From NCBI GenBank assembly GCA_963575745.1, contig CAUYUJ010003559.1, positions 154,836 through 218,835 on the forward strand: a DNA stretch of 64,000 bases. Reading direction: 5' to 3'. Positions 45,081 to 56,499 of this stretch are shown here, in pieces; positions within the stretch are counted from its first letter, which is position 1; every line of letters begins with the position of its first letter. The stretch is from Prorocentrum cordatum (lineage: Eukaryota > Sar > Dinophyceae > Prorocentrales > Prorocentraceae). The notes below the pieces were generated by a model. It ran no database searches. It was not told the DNA's origin and worked only from the letters and a program-made list of their open reading frames with translations. Position numbers and translations under genes: made by a program.

Positions 45081-46755
45081 AACAACCAGCCAGTCTGGGT
45101 TTTGGGGCATGAGGATGAGAAATACGGATCACACTTTCGGGCATAAGTGTACTGTGACCCTGTGGCCCAGAGCACTCGATTCAACGCTACGCCTTGAGAC
45201 CTAATATGGCAGTTCGAGTGGGCCAGATGCCGAATCGAGCCGACCAAACAATCAGGCCGAGCAGCCGCATTGCCCGAATGGAGCCCACTTAGCGCTTAAC
45301 CTCAAAGCGAGAACCGAATCGCATGAATCGATTCGACCTCCGCAGTGAGTGGCCTTGACAAGATCAATTAAATATATTCCTAAGACCAGCCTCTCCATCT
45401 GCAAAAGTTTCAGATTGAGGAGATGAAGGACCAGGAAGGGGACTGGAAGTGTTAAGCGGGAGAAAGGCGATACAGCATCCACAAGTATCACCGCTCGTGC
45501 CACGTCTGAAATGCTACGTAGCACGGATGGCATCTCGACCAGAGGATCCAAAATATGCGGTAACCTTCAGAATGGAGGGAACAACCTCCAGCATGGAGGA
45601 ACAAAAAACTCCGAGTGGAGGTCGAGCCTCCGATTCTGGAAGTTGTGCGTCCCCTGGGCATGGGCTGGGCCAGCTGGGTGTCGCAAAAGCGGTGTGGCGC
45701 CTGCTGCTGGATGTCTTTGTTGGCCGAATTGTCGTGGGAGCCGATCTGGATGTGCACCGGATCCTGCCCGAGCGGTGCGAGGGTCCGTCTGCCCCACCGT
45801 GGCCCTGATGGGCACTCAGTTGGCAGGGGCTTCGATCGATGCAGGAATGGCGCTTTCCTGCCACTTTCCTGCGCTATTCAGCGCGACAGTGGCGCTTCCA
45901 TGCCACCTCCCTCCGCGCTGCCGAAATACCCTGAAACTCGGTACCCGTCTCGGCGGCGCTGACCAGGAGCTGGGCAGACAAAACCAAAACTACCCAGAGA
46001 CTCTTTGAGGACAAAAACGCTTACATTATGGATGACAAGATCCTCCAGAATGGAGGCCAAACCTCCCCAGAGGACCGAATATCTCAAAAATTAAGGCTCG
46101 ACCCCTCCGTTCTGGAGACGTTTGCTTCCTGCATGCTGGCGTTGCCCTAAACAGCTGATCTGCCAGAGTCCTGCATCATACTTTCAAAACTTGGTCTGAG
46201 CGAATGCGGATCCAGAACCGACGGCCCAGGGCCCGTGGTCTCCCGTGGCCCGTGCTCTCCAGCATGGTCACTCCTCATCGTCTCCCTTCTGGCCTCCCGT
46301 ATGGTCACCTGTATAGTCTCCCGTATGTACCGATGAAACTCACATCCCTCTCAACATTACTACTGCTGGAGTTCTGCGGAGTAGGCTCGGTCCCCTCAAA
46401 GATTGCAACACTGGCTGTCTAAAAAACGACCTAAACATACTCCACACCAGCCGTATAATCGATCGCACGGGGTGCACACTCACGCAAAGTAGATGCTACT
46501 CTCGCTACTCCCCCTACTCCGCCGAGCCGCAACCATTGTGAACCAGGAGTGGTGAACTCTTTCGTCACGGTGATGTGGTCACCCTTATGGTCTGCCTCAC
46601 GGTCTCCCTTGTAATATCTCTGCTAGTGCTCTCTGGAATACTCCTCACTTTCTCATCATTTGTATATGGCGCACTCTTTATGTATTACCCCCCCCCCTCC
46701 AAAGTGTGGTTCTTGCTTGCTTTCTCTCGACACCTCCAGCGCAGCACACTCCTCA
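45081..46755. other. No gene recognised; several CCTCCAGAATGGAGG palindromes
   Basis: Open frames are short and overlap. Palindromic CCTCC...GGAGG motifs occur near 45568-45600 and 46037-46052. 46230-46330 has a degenerate TCTCCCGTATGGTC repeat. Confidence 0.4.
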
Positions 46756-47048
46756 CGCACTCACACCATCATCATCAGCATCATAATTATCGTCATCGTC
46801 ATGATCATGGTCATCGTCGTCTTCATCATCATCAACATCGCCATCATACTCTTCATCTTTATATTCATCATCCTCGTCGCCGTCATCATCAGTATCATCA
46901 TGACCATCATCATTCTCATCATCCGCATTCTCAGTACCATCATCATCATCATCAACATCGTCGTCTTACTCAACATCATCATCATCATCATCAACAGCAA
47001 CAGCATCATCGCGATCGCCACCAGCAGCTTCACCAGCATCAGCATCAG

Positions 47049-47082
<34 letters not shown>

Positions 47083-47553
47083 GCCATCGTCATCGTCATC
47101 ATCGCCATCGTCATCATCGTCATCATCAGCATCATCATCATCACCATCAGCATGATCATCATCAGCATCATCCTCAGCATCATCAGCAGCATCATCATCA
47201 AACATCAACATTATCATCATCATCGTCAGCATCATCATCTTCGTGGCCATCGTCATCGTCATCGTCAGTATAATCATCATCATCAGCATCAGCATCAGCA
47301 TCATCATCATCGCCAGCATCACCATCATCAACATCATCATCATCATTATCATCAGCATCATCATCAGCACCATCAGCATCATCAGCAGCATCGTCATCAT
47401 CGTCATCATCATCAGCAGCATCATTATCAGCATCATCATCAGCATCAACATCATCGTCAGCATCAGCAGCGCCGTCATCACCATCAGCATCAACATCATT
47501 GTCAACATCGACGTCATCATCACCGTCATCTGCATGGTCATCGGCATCGCCAG

Positions 47554-47585
<32 letters not shown>

Positions 47586-47792
47586 GCGTCAGCACATCAG
47601 CATCAACATCATCACCAGTATCACCATCATTATCGTCATCATGTTCATCACCACCATCATCAACAGCATCATCACCAGCAGCATCATCACTAGCATCACC
47701 ATCATCACCACCATCAGCGCCATCAGCATCAGCATCGGAACCAGCGTTCAGTATCATCATCATCATCATCAACATTATCATCATCGTCATAA

Positions 47793-47824
<32 letters not shown>

Positions 47825-48039
47825 GTATATATCAGTATCATCACCAGCATCATAATCAGAATCGGCACCATCATCAACAGCGTCAGCATCAGCATCAGCA
47901 TCAGCATCAGCATCAACATCATCATCATCACGAACACCCTCGTCCTCCTCCTCCTCCTCATCATCATCATCACTCACTCACTCACTCGCCCACTCACTCA
48001 CTCACTCACTCATGCACCCACTCACCCACTCATCATCAC

Positions 48040-48114
<75 letters not shown>

Positions 48115-48117
48115 TGT
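46756..48117. repeat. (CAT)n/(CAG)n microsatellite with a TA tract
   Basis: About 1.3 kb of interrupted CATCAT and CATCAG repeats, an ATATAT tract at 47790-47832 and (CTCA)n at 47970-48030. The last part, 48030-48115, is nearly pure CAT. Confidence 0.96.
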
Positions 48118-50213
48118 CAGGGCCTCCGAGGCTTGAATCTTCAGGAAGTCTCTGGCGAGAACCTCTCCCTAGTGGGTCCGCACCTCACATCTTTAATCAC
48201 GGGGGCGGGGCAGTCGAAACATGAAACTGTCGTCACTGTTGTGGTCCCTGGGGCTTGAATCCTGAGAGCGTCTGAGGCGGAGGCCTTGCCTGTGCGAGTG
48301 AATTGCGAGAAGGTATCAGGAGGAGCCCCCTCCACATGGGGCCCGCACCTCACGTTTGTTTCCCCACCCAGCTTGTGGTGCTGGGTACTCGACAACGCCC
48401 CGCGTTCTTCCTTCTCCTCCTTCCTCCTCCGTCCCATGCCCCTCATCCGCCTCCCCCCGTCCTTCCCCCATCCCTACTTCTGCCTCTGCCTCTGCCCTCC
48501 GCATGTCTACAAGGTCAGCGAACCCAGTACGGCGTTGCGTAACCCCATAGGGAGCTCCACCGAAGGGCCCCAATGGCTGTGACCACGTGCCTTCCGCGCC
48601 ACCCAGTACGGCGTCTCGTGACCCCATAGGGAGCTTCACCGAAGGCGCCAATGGCTGTGACCACATACGTCCCGCGCCACCCAGTACGGCGTTTCGCGGC
48701 CCCATACGGAGCTCCACCGAGAAAACCAGTGGCTGTGACCACATGCGTTCCGCGCCACCCAGTACGACGCTTCGCGGCGCCACAGGGAGCTTCACCGAAG
48801 ACCCCATTGGCTGTGTCCACATGCGTCCCCCACGCCACCATGTGCTGCGCTTCGTGGCCCCGTGGAGAGCTCCACCGAAGGTTCCAATGGCTGTGATCAC
48901 ATGCGCTCCGCGCCATCCAGTATGGCGCTTTGCGGCGCCATCGGGAGCTCCACCGAAGGCCCTAGTGGCTGTGATCACATGCCTTCCGCGCCACCCAGTA
49001 CGGCGCTTCGTGGCCCACAGCAGAGCTCCTCCGAAAGCCCCAGTGGCTGCGACCATATGCGTCCCGCGTCATCCAGTACGGCGTTTCGTGGCCCCATAGG
49101 GAGCGCTCCACCGAAGGGCCCCAATGGTTGCGACCACATGCGCCCCGCGCTACCCAGTACTGCGTTTCGTGGCCCCGTAGGGAGCTCCTCCGAAGGCTCC
49201 AATGGCTGTGACCACCTGCGCCCCGCGCCACCCAATTAGGGCGCTTCGTGGCCCCATATGGAAACCCCACCGAAAGCCGCAGTGGCTGTGACCACATGCG
49301 CCCCGCGCCACCCAGTTAGGGCGCTTCGTGGCCCCATAGGGAACTCCACCGAAAGCCCCAGTAGCTGTGACCACATGCGCCCCGCGCCACCCAGTACGGC
49401 GATTCGTGGTCACATAGGAAACGATGTCCCCAATGGCTGTGACCACATGCGTCCCGCGCCACCCAATACAACGTTTTGCGGCCCCACTTGGGCCTCCACC
49501 GAAGGTCCCAATGACCGAGACCGCATGCGCTCCGCGCGACCCAGAGCACGTTTCGTGGCCCCATAGGAAGGTCCACCGAAGGCCCCAGAGACTGTGACCA
49601 CGTGCGCCCCGCGCCACCCAGTTAGGGCGCTTCGTGGCCCCATAGGGAACTCCACCGAAGGCTCCATCCAATAACTATGACCACATGCGTCCCGCGCCAC
49701 CCGCGCTCCGTGCTCCAATAGGAAGCCTCACCGAAGGCCCCAGTGGTTGTGACCACATGTGTCTGCGCCACCCAATACGGCGCTCCATGGCCCCATATGG
49801 AGCCCCATCGAAGGTCCCAGTGGCTGTGACCACATGCGTCCCGCGCCACCACGTATGGCGCTTCGTGGCCCCACCGGGAGCTCCACCGAAGACCCCAGTG
49901 GCTGTGACAACATGCGTCCCGCGCCGCCGAGTACAACACTTCATGGCCCCGTAAGGAACTCCACCGAAGGCCCCATGCACGTCGCGCCACCCAGTATGGC
50001 GCTCCGTGGCCCCATAAGGGGGCTTCACCGAAGGCCCCAATGGCTGTGACCACATGCGCCCTGCGCCACCCAATACTACGCTCCGTCGCCCCATGGGGGC
50101 CTCCACCGAAGGCATCACTGGCTGTGATCACATACGTCTTCCCCCGCCCATACCGGCACATCTCTCACGCGTTTCGTGGCCCCATACGGAGCTCGATCGA
50201 AGACCCGTGGCGC
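48118..50213 (-). mobile_element. B-array element 6, minus orientation, left part; array of 78-bp units split by LINE-2
   Basis: A flank module (48118-48357) precedes a diverged B box (48358-48404). About 21 units of a 78-bp variant follow (48540-50130): the same CCCCATAGGGAGCTCCACCG core, but CTGTGACCACATGCGTCCCG and CGCCACCCAGTACGGCG elsewhere. The last unit is of the 90-bp type and stops inside the repeat at 50213, where the DinoSL starts. The matching right part with the A box is at 58546-58869. Confidence 0.8.
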
Positions 50214-50235
50214 TCCGTAGCCATTTTGGCTCAAG
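50214..50235 (+). other. DinoSL relict: complete 22-nt dinoflagellate spliced leader in genomic DNA
   Basis: T followed by CCGTAGCCATTTTGGCTCAA and a final G, all 22 positions matching the conserved dinoflagellate spliced leader (first base D). It directly abuts the broken repeat unit on the left and the LINE-2 transcript sequence on the right. No splice donor GT or Sm-like site follows, so it is not an SL RNA gene. Confidence 0.93.
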
Positions 50236-50244
50236 ACTCCATGC

Positions 50245-51420
50245 TTGGGAGGCTGCAAGCCTCCAGGCGAAAGCAGGATAGCTCTGTTCCCCGAGTTTGC
50301 GATCCATCCGCTTGTGGTGCCAGGTCCGCCCCTGGTCATCACCTGCATGCCTCAGGCCGAAGGTGCGCAGTCTTGTTCCGTTCGCTTGGACCCTCTGGCT
50401 CTCATGGCGAAGTGCTGGCAGTGCGTGCTGTGCGGTGGTTATACGCCACAACATCTTTCACTCTGTATCAAGGCTGGCTGTAAGGGCAAGCAGACGGGCC
50501 ACAATGTACCAGCAGCGAACGACAACCACAAGCCTTGGGATAAGTGGTCAGTCGGCGGCGGCAGCCTCGAAGCTCCCTGGACCAAGCAGGGGCCCAAAGG
50601 CGGCGGCCGCAAAGGGCGTGGTGGTAAAGGGCTCGGACCCAACGGCGGAGGGCCTGCTGCTCCCGCGACCCTCACGCTCTCGCAAGAGAAGGTTGCAGCC
50701 TACGCAGCCATGGCCATGGAGTCGTATGAGATCGTCAAGGACGGATTTTCACGTAGCTGCCGAGACAAGGTCGAGCTGGCACGTCGTCAGGCAGCCGGTG
50801 GTGTCTTGGGCTCGGAGGCGCGGAAGCCCCCTCTGGCAGTCGATCAAGCATCGCTGGCCGTCGCCGACGCTACAGCCAAGCGCGAGCGCCTGTTGGAAAA
50901 CTCTCGCAGGGCTCTGGAGGCGCTGGCAGAAGCGGATCGGGCCCTCGCCGAGCGCAAGGCGGAGCTCGAGCAGGCCAAGAAGCAGGCGGCGAAGCTCTAC
51001 TCGTCCACCACGGCCGAGGACAGGCTCCGCTCCGTCAAAGACAAGGTTGCCTCCATCGACACGGAGGGTCAGTCGGGCGCTGAGGTCCTGGCTAGCCTCG
51101 CCACGATTCTGGGCGAGACGGCTGCTGCCGCAGCCCCACCACATCCCGAGCCAGAGCCTGCCCGCGCTGTGTCGGCCGCAGGTGGAGGTCCAGGCGCTCC
51201 CGGCGCAGGCGCGGGTGGCGGCGCAGATGAGGCTGGTGCTCCCATGGCAGGAGATCCAGGCAGCGACGAGTTCGACAAGTTCATGGAGGGCGAGGATCCT
51301 GGAGGGCTTCTCGGCAGCGCTGCGGACGAGAACGCGAGGAAGAGGCTCCAGGGGGCACTGGACACGCCCAGGGCCGCCAATCGCTCCAAGACCTCGGGGT
51401 GGCGGCCTCAGCGGGGCCAT
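50245..51420 (+). pseudogene. LINE-2 ORF1: zinc-finger/coiled-coil nucleic-acid-binding protein
   Basis: First frame after the spliced leader. A Cys/His cluster, CWQCVLCGGYTPQHLSLC then IKAGC (about residues 57-79), looks like a zinc finger. A Gly/Lys/Arg-rich basic patch follows (GPKGGGRKGRGGKGLG, near 112-128), then a long Ala/Glu/Lys/Arg heptad-like helix (LENSRRALEALAEADRALAE and beyond, about 225-275) suited to a coiled coil, then Pro/Ala/Gly-rich sequence and an acidic segment (DEFDKFMEGEDPGG). LINE ORF1 proteins bind element RNA and oligomerise. The likely start is either the ATG at 50245 or the one at 50404 just before the finger. The frame stays open to 52149, but the sense moves to the next frame after about 51415, which may be a frameshift or the ORF1/ORF2 overlap. 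Confidence 0.65.
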
Positions 51421-51442
51421 TGGTGGCAATCGTTCCTCTCTC

Positions 51443-52564
51443 ATGCCCAGGACGGCGGACAAGCAAGGGCGTTGGTGGGTTGGCCTTGCGGTCAACTGCA
51501 ATGCGTGGTCGAGGTTCGCCAACCTGCTTGGCACAGCCACTGTCAGGTGCTGCGACTTCGTTGCCGTTCAAGAGACGCATTTGGATTCGCAGCGCACTCA
51601 AGACGTTCAAGGACAGCTTCGGCGGCTCGAATGGGCCCCAGAGGCCGCGCCAGCGATCAACGCTGGTTTGGGCCCCCAGGGCGCTGGAGGCCTTGTGCCG
51701 ATGACGCCCCAACACCTCGGGTTCGGGCCGTTCGGCCTGCTCGGCAAGCAGACGGTGCTGGAGCCTGGTCGCGCCATCATCTCCCACTTCAATGGCGTCT
51801 GCAGAGGCGGCATCGCGTGTGTCAGCGTGCATCTGGAGGTCAACGCCGGGCTCAACCAGAGCAATGCCGACGCCCTCTACGCGGTGTTCAAGGCCAAGCA
51901 GGCGGCCAACAGGCCCTTCATCGTGTGCGGGGACTTCAACATGGAGCCGTCGGTCTTGGAAGAGTCTGGCTGGCTAGAGGCGGCGCAGGCGGTCGTTGCC
52001 GCGCCCACGGAGGCCACGTTCAGACCTGCTGGCAGGATCATCGATTACTTCGTGGTCTCGAGGCTCTTCCGCGGGGCAAACGCCAGCGTTATCCACGGGC
52101 TGGACCTCAGCCCGCACTATCCAGTTGCGCTCGAGCTGCTCGGCCCTAGCAGGCACCAGAAGGTCACCGTCATGCGCGCGGCCAAGCGGCTGCCCCTGCC
52201 CAGGCCGCTGGCCTGCTGCGCGCAGGATCATGGCCCAGCTGGGCGGGCCGTTCGTGACCAGCTCGAGCGCATGACCGACCCAGACAGCATATGGCAGGCT
52301 TTCGTCAAGCAGGCGGAAGTCAACATGATTGACGCGCGCGGGCTCATCCGCGACCTCGACAGGTATTCAGGCCGCGCGGAACGGCCCAGGCTTCCAGCCA
52401 CCTCAGCCACGGCGCCGTCGCCGCCCAGGCTGCCGCGCGCCACTCGAGCTTCGGCCTGGTGCAGGTCGGTGGCTATCTGTCTCCGAGACGCAGCGCAGAT
52501 CGAGCGGCCGCTAACCAGGTTCGGAGCCCTGCACGCCCCTGCGTGCATTGGGCAGGCTAGTTAG
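51443..52564 (+). pseudogene. LINE-2 ORF2 N-terminal part: EEP (APE-like) endonuclease
   Basis: Frame 2 carries the four endonuclease signatures in order: DFVAVQETHL (metal-binding Glu), FIVCGDFNMEPS (Asp and Asn), GRIIDYFVVS (Asp) and LSPHYPVALE (His). RAIISHFNGVCRGGIACVSV and LEVNAGLNQSNADALYAVFK between them fit the fold. It would cut the first DNA strand to prime reverse transcription. The catalytic residues look intact, so this domain is better preserved than the one in LINE-1. The ATG at 51443 begins MPRTADKQGRWWVG just ahead of the domain; whether it is a true start or ORF1 and ORF2 are fused cannot be told. Confidence 0.85.
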
Positions 52565-52649
52565 CAGGCCGCCGTCCTACCTCACAGAGCTGCAGGGCGT
52601 GGTCAGCATCAGATTTCTCCCTAGATCAGATTGAGGTGCTCAGTGCGGC

Positions 52650-53930
52650 GTGTTTCAGCTGGTCCGAGGCAATGGTCAAGACGGGTCTCGATCAAGCCTC
52701 CAAGAACTACAACGACTGGGTGCACAGTTGGTGTGGCGCCGCTCACCATTCAGCAGAGCCTGCAGGCGTTGGTCGACGAGTGGCCCGTTGACTGGGAAAT
52801 CGTCGCCCCCCAGGCCCTGCCAGTCCAGGCAGCCGGTGGTGGCGTGCATGGTGCGAAGACCCCGAGGGGGCTCGAGCCTGAGAGGCACCGTCTGCCTTGG
52901 CCTGAGGACCTCGGAGAGCGCCCCGACAGGCCTACCTGTGGCTGAGCTACGGAAAGTGATCTCGTCCTTCAAGCCTCAGTCTGGGACCCACTTTGACAGC
53001 ATCCGTCCAAGTGAATTCAATATGATGGATGATCTGGGGATTGAGGCCCTCATTGATTTGCTGATGGCTATCGAGCAGCAAGCAGATTGGCCCAGTTTCA
53101 TCACCAAGATGGCCTTCATTCCCAAGGCAGATGGAGGCCTTCGACCCATTGCGTTGTTGGCAGCGGTGGTCAGAGTTCACGGCAGGCTTCGCAGGCCCAC
53201 CATGCACCAGTGGGAGAAGGCCAGTGACAGGCCCTACTGGTGGGCGTGCCCAGGGCGCTCATGTGACAGAGCGGCGTGCGATGATGGTTGAACTTCACCC
53301 CGATCAAGACTGGGCCTCTGCCAGCATCCTGCTGGACCTTTGGAAGGCATTCGAACAGGTCTCGCATCGGTGCCTCGTGCAGGCAGCCATCAAGTTCGGT
53401 TTTCCGCTCTGGCTGGCCAGGCTGCAGATCTTTCTGCACCGTGCTCCGAGTGTGCTGCACCTCGACGGGTGCTCCTCGCAGGCGTTGCAAGTATTCCAGA
53501 CGGTGCTCGCTGGAGACGCTTTCGCCACGGGCTTCATGAAGCTCATGTTGTTGCAGCCGCTCGACGAGATGGTCGCGCAGTTCGGGGCCGTCACGCCAGC
53601 CATCGTGGTCGACGACCTGGTGCTCCAGCGCCGGGGCGGTACCAAGCGCGTGGAGGGCGATCTTGCGGGCGCCACTCGTGCATCGGCGCAGCAGCTGAAG
53701 AACGATGAACTCAACATCGCGGTCAAGAAGTCTAAGGTCATGGGTAACTCACCAGGCTTGCGCAGCAGCATATCGAGGCGCCTGCTCAAGATTGCTGGGG
53801 TCCAAGGGGCGCGCCACGCGGGCAACCTGGGCATTGATCACGCAGAGGGGCGACGTGCTGCTCGGGCCCTTCGGCGGCAACGCCTAGCCAACGTCGAGCT
53901 TCGCCCGGACAAGGTGCGGACTTTTTGGGC
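52650..53930 (+). pseudogene. LINE-2 ORF2 reverse transcriptase, frameshifted
   Basis: The fingers are in frame 3: SGTHFDSIRPSEFNMMDDLG and FITKMAFIPKADGGLRPIAL. Near 53240 the sense moves to frame 1: AHVTERRAMMVELHP, motif A LLDLWKAFEQVSHRCL, motif B region QTVLAGDAFATGF (normally QGCPLSP-like, so strongly altered) and motif C PAIVVDDLVLQRRG with the catalytic Asp pair kept. Downstream KKSKVMGNSPGLRSSIS and IAGVQGARHAGNLGID resemble the thumb. It would copy element RNA at the nicked target. Frameshifts at about 52600, 53240 and 53930 make it inactive as read. Confidence 0.8.
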
Positions 53931-54199
53931 CCGAGACGCGGGCGCACTGCTGCAGCCAAGGTTGCGTTCACAGGCCTCCACCCTTCGGCGATGTACGCCG
54001 TCAACTGCACTGGCCTCAACTCCAGCGAGTTGTCCAGGATGCGGTCAGAGCCGTGGAGCCACGGCCAGCAGGCAAGAATGCCACCGCAGCGCTGATGCTC
54101 TCGGGGGCCAAGAATTTGGACCCCATCTTCACTGCCACGCTGGGGCCTGTCATGCTGCTGGCCAAGGCTGCATGAGAGAAGTGGATTCCGACGTCCATT

Positions 54200-55984
54200 T
54201 TGCAATCAACTTTCGAGTGGAACGTGAAGGTCGCCAAGCGCTGGGGCGACGTGCGTGGCCCGCTCGGGGCAGCAGCGATGTCCTTGCAGAGGGTCGGGTT
54301 CACACTCAGCTCTTTTACCGATTGGGTCTCCGACGCGGGCGAGAAGCTCAACTTGGCGGCGCGCTCCCCCTGGGCGGTCAAGCAGATTGCCACGCGGGGC
54401 GTTGAGCGGTGGCAGTTGGCTCAGCTGGCCAAGAGTACGCACTGCGACATCTACGGTGCTGGCGGCGTCTTCCTGCCGCAGGTCCGGCGGTGGGTCGCGT
54501 CGAGCCGAGGCTCCACCAAGATCGCTAATGTTTGGAGGACGTTGACGCCCAATGAAGCTGGGTATGCTAGATCATGCCTGGTCGACGGTCCGCGGCTCAA
54601 CGAGCGGCGCTGCGCGGCAAGCCTCAGCTCTTACTCGGTCTGCTCGCTGTGTCCCAGCAAGTTGGGGGCGCTTTGGCATAGGCACATGGAGCGTCAAGAT
54701 GCCCGGCCGTCTTTGACCCTTCCAGAGGAGCTGGAGCGCTTCAAGGACAAGGGCGACCCCATCACGATCAGGACTCTGCCAGAGAGGTTGTGGCTGCCAG
54801 AACCGCTCGCGGAGTGGAAGCCGCCAGGTGACGATTTCCTGGCGCGCGCGCAGTGGATCAAGGGCTACGGCGAGGGCTTGCCGTTTGCAGAGCCCGACCT
54901 GTTCGCAGATGGAGCCTGCATCGACGGTCGCACCCGGATTGCCTATGCAGGATGTGCCGTTATTGCGTTGCCTAGCGGCGGCGATCACATCGACCCTGGG
55001 CCAAGGTCTGCCGCGCGTGCGTCGGCCTCTCCTGTGGCGGGTGCTTTGCAGTCCATTGACGGCGGCGAGCTGTTGGCACTTCTTCTGCTTCTCAAGAACG
55101 CCGTTCCACCCCTTCTCAAGAACGCCGTTCCACCAGTGACAGCCCATTTTGACGCTGAGTTTGTGGAGAATGGTATCAATATTCGTGGGCCCGTGGCCAC
55201 CACCACCAGCAAGGCAGCCTGGGCGGAGCTGCGGGCTCGCGTCTGGCACGCAGTGCAGGACTTTGGGGGGCTCGGCGCAGGCGGCCTCGCAGTTGTCAAG
55301 GTCAAAGCGCGCGCTTCTGTTCAGCACGTGCAAGAGGGCCAGGTCACGGCCAAAGCGCGCAGAGGCAACATCGAAGCTGATCGGTGCGCCAAGTCTATCG
55401 CTGCTCAAGTCGGCGCTCCCGAAGCCCTTCGGCAGATCATCCAGGCGAGGCAGACCATGCTCGACGCCGCTTTCCTCTGGGTTTCGATTGCCGGCAGCAT
55501 GGCTGCCGATGGCAGAGCTGACACCTCGGACGAGAAGGTCACGAAGCAGGCCAACAATATTCAGTTGTATCTCACGGCTCACGAAGTCATCGAGGTCCCG
55601 AATGGGGGCGTTCACTGTTTGCGCTGCCTCAGGACCGCGTACACCAGCAACATCAAAGCGCACTTCTGGGCCAAGCCCTGCGTGCCCGAGCCGTGCGCCC
55701 CGTCGCATTCTGGCAGTACTTCGGAGAAGCGACCTGCTCGAGCAGCTTGGGCGACGGCGGCCACGGCGGCGGCGGCCTTCGCCGCATTGGCGCGGGCCCA
55801 GCAGGAGGCGACATTTGCTGAGGTCACAGGAGACGGCAGCACTGAACACCGAGTTGCCGAAGGCCACGGCTCTCAAGACAGCCCAGCAGAAGATCGACGA
55901 CCTGTTGTCAGCTGCGTCTGGAAAAAGCTTGAGCGGGTCTATGCGCTCGACATCGGCTGGGAAAGATGTTGCCAGTGCTTGTGA
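54200..55984 (+). pseudogene. LINE-2 ORF2 C-terminal part: RNase H and Cys-rich region
   Basis: Frame 2, 594 residues. The first 220 residues are the family-typical linker (VCSLCPSKLGALWHRHMERQ). RNase H follows with all four acidic positions: LFADGACIDG (about 234-243), GGELLALLLL (Glu near 290), VTAHFDAEFVENGI (Asp near 317) and GNIEADRCAKSI (Asp near 393). A 24-bp tandem duplication (about 55088-55136) gives LLKNAVPP twice, inside RNase H after the Glu. A Cys/His group follows: LRCLRTAYTSNIKAHFWAKP then CVPEPC. From about 55840 frame 3 reads more protein-like (ALKTAQQKIDDLLSAASGK), so another frameshift is likely near the end. Confidence 0.82.
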
Positions 55985-56499
55985 GGTTCCTGTAGGCCCC
56001 GCTGCAGACGCCCTAATCGGACCTTGCACGCGCGCTCCCGTGGGGCCCGCTGCTGAGGCCCCGTGTGGCCTGGTATCGGCTGGCGGGGCGAGTTTTGTGG
56101 ATGGGCCTGCCTCGCTTCCCCCCTCGGGGACCCTCGGGTCTCCTCCAAGCCCCGCTGCAGAAGCCCTGAGGGGAGCCCGCGGCGGCGAGTGTGCGCCCGC
56201 CGTTTTGGTGCGGCCAGCAGTCTGGCTGCCTCGCAAGGTTGTGTTGTTTCGTCTCGCCGCTCGAGCGCGCCCGGTCGGTTTTGGTTGGAGGCCCTCGGTT
56301 GCCCCTCTGGCCCCAGCGCTGCGTCGTCGACCGCTGGTGATGGCACTGGGGTTCCAGGAGTGGCGGGCGGCGAGCATGTTCTCACGACCATATTTGGATA
56401 TCGCATTTGCACGTGCTGTCATTGCTCTGCGAGAGTGATCGGAGGCAAGCACAGGGGCTTCTCCGCAGAATGCGAGGGTGCGCCGCTGGATCTCCACAA

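Noticed and set aside
50214-50235. Spliced-leader RNA gene
   Set aside because: The 22-nt exon is present, but no GT donor or Sm-type site follows; ORF1 sequence follows instead. It is a retroposed leader.
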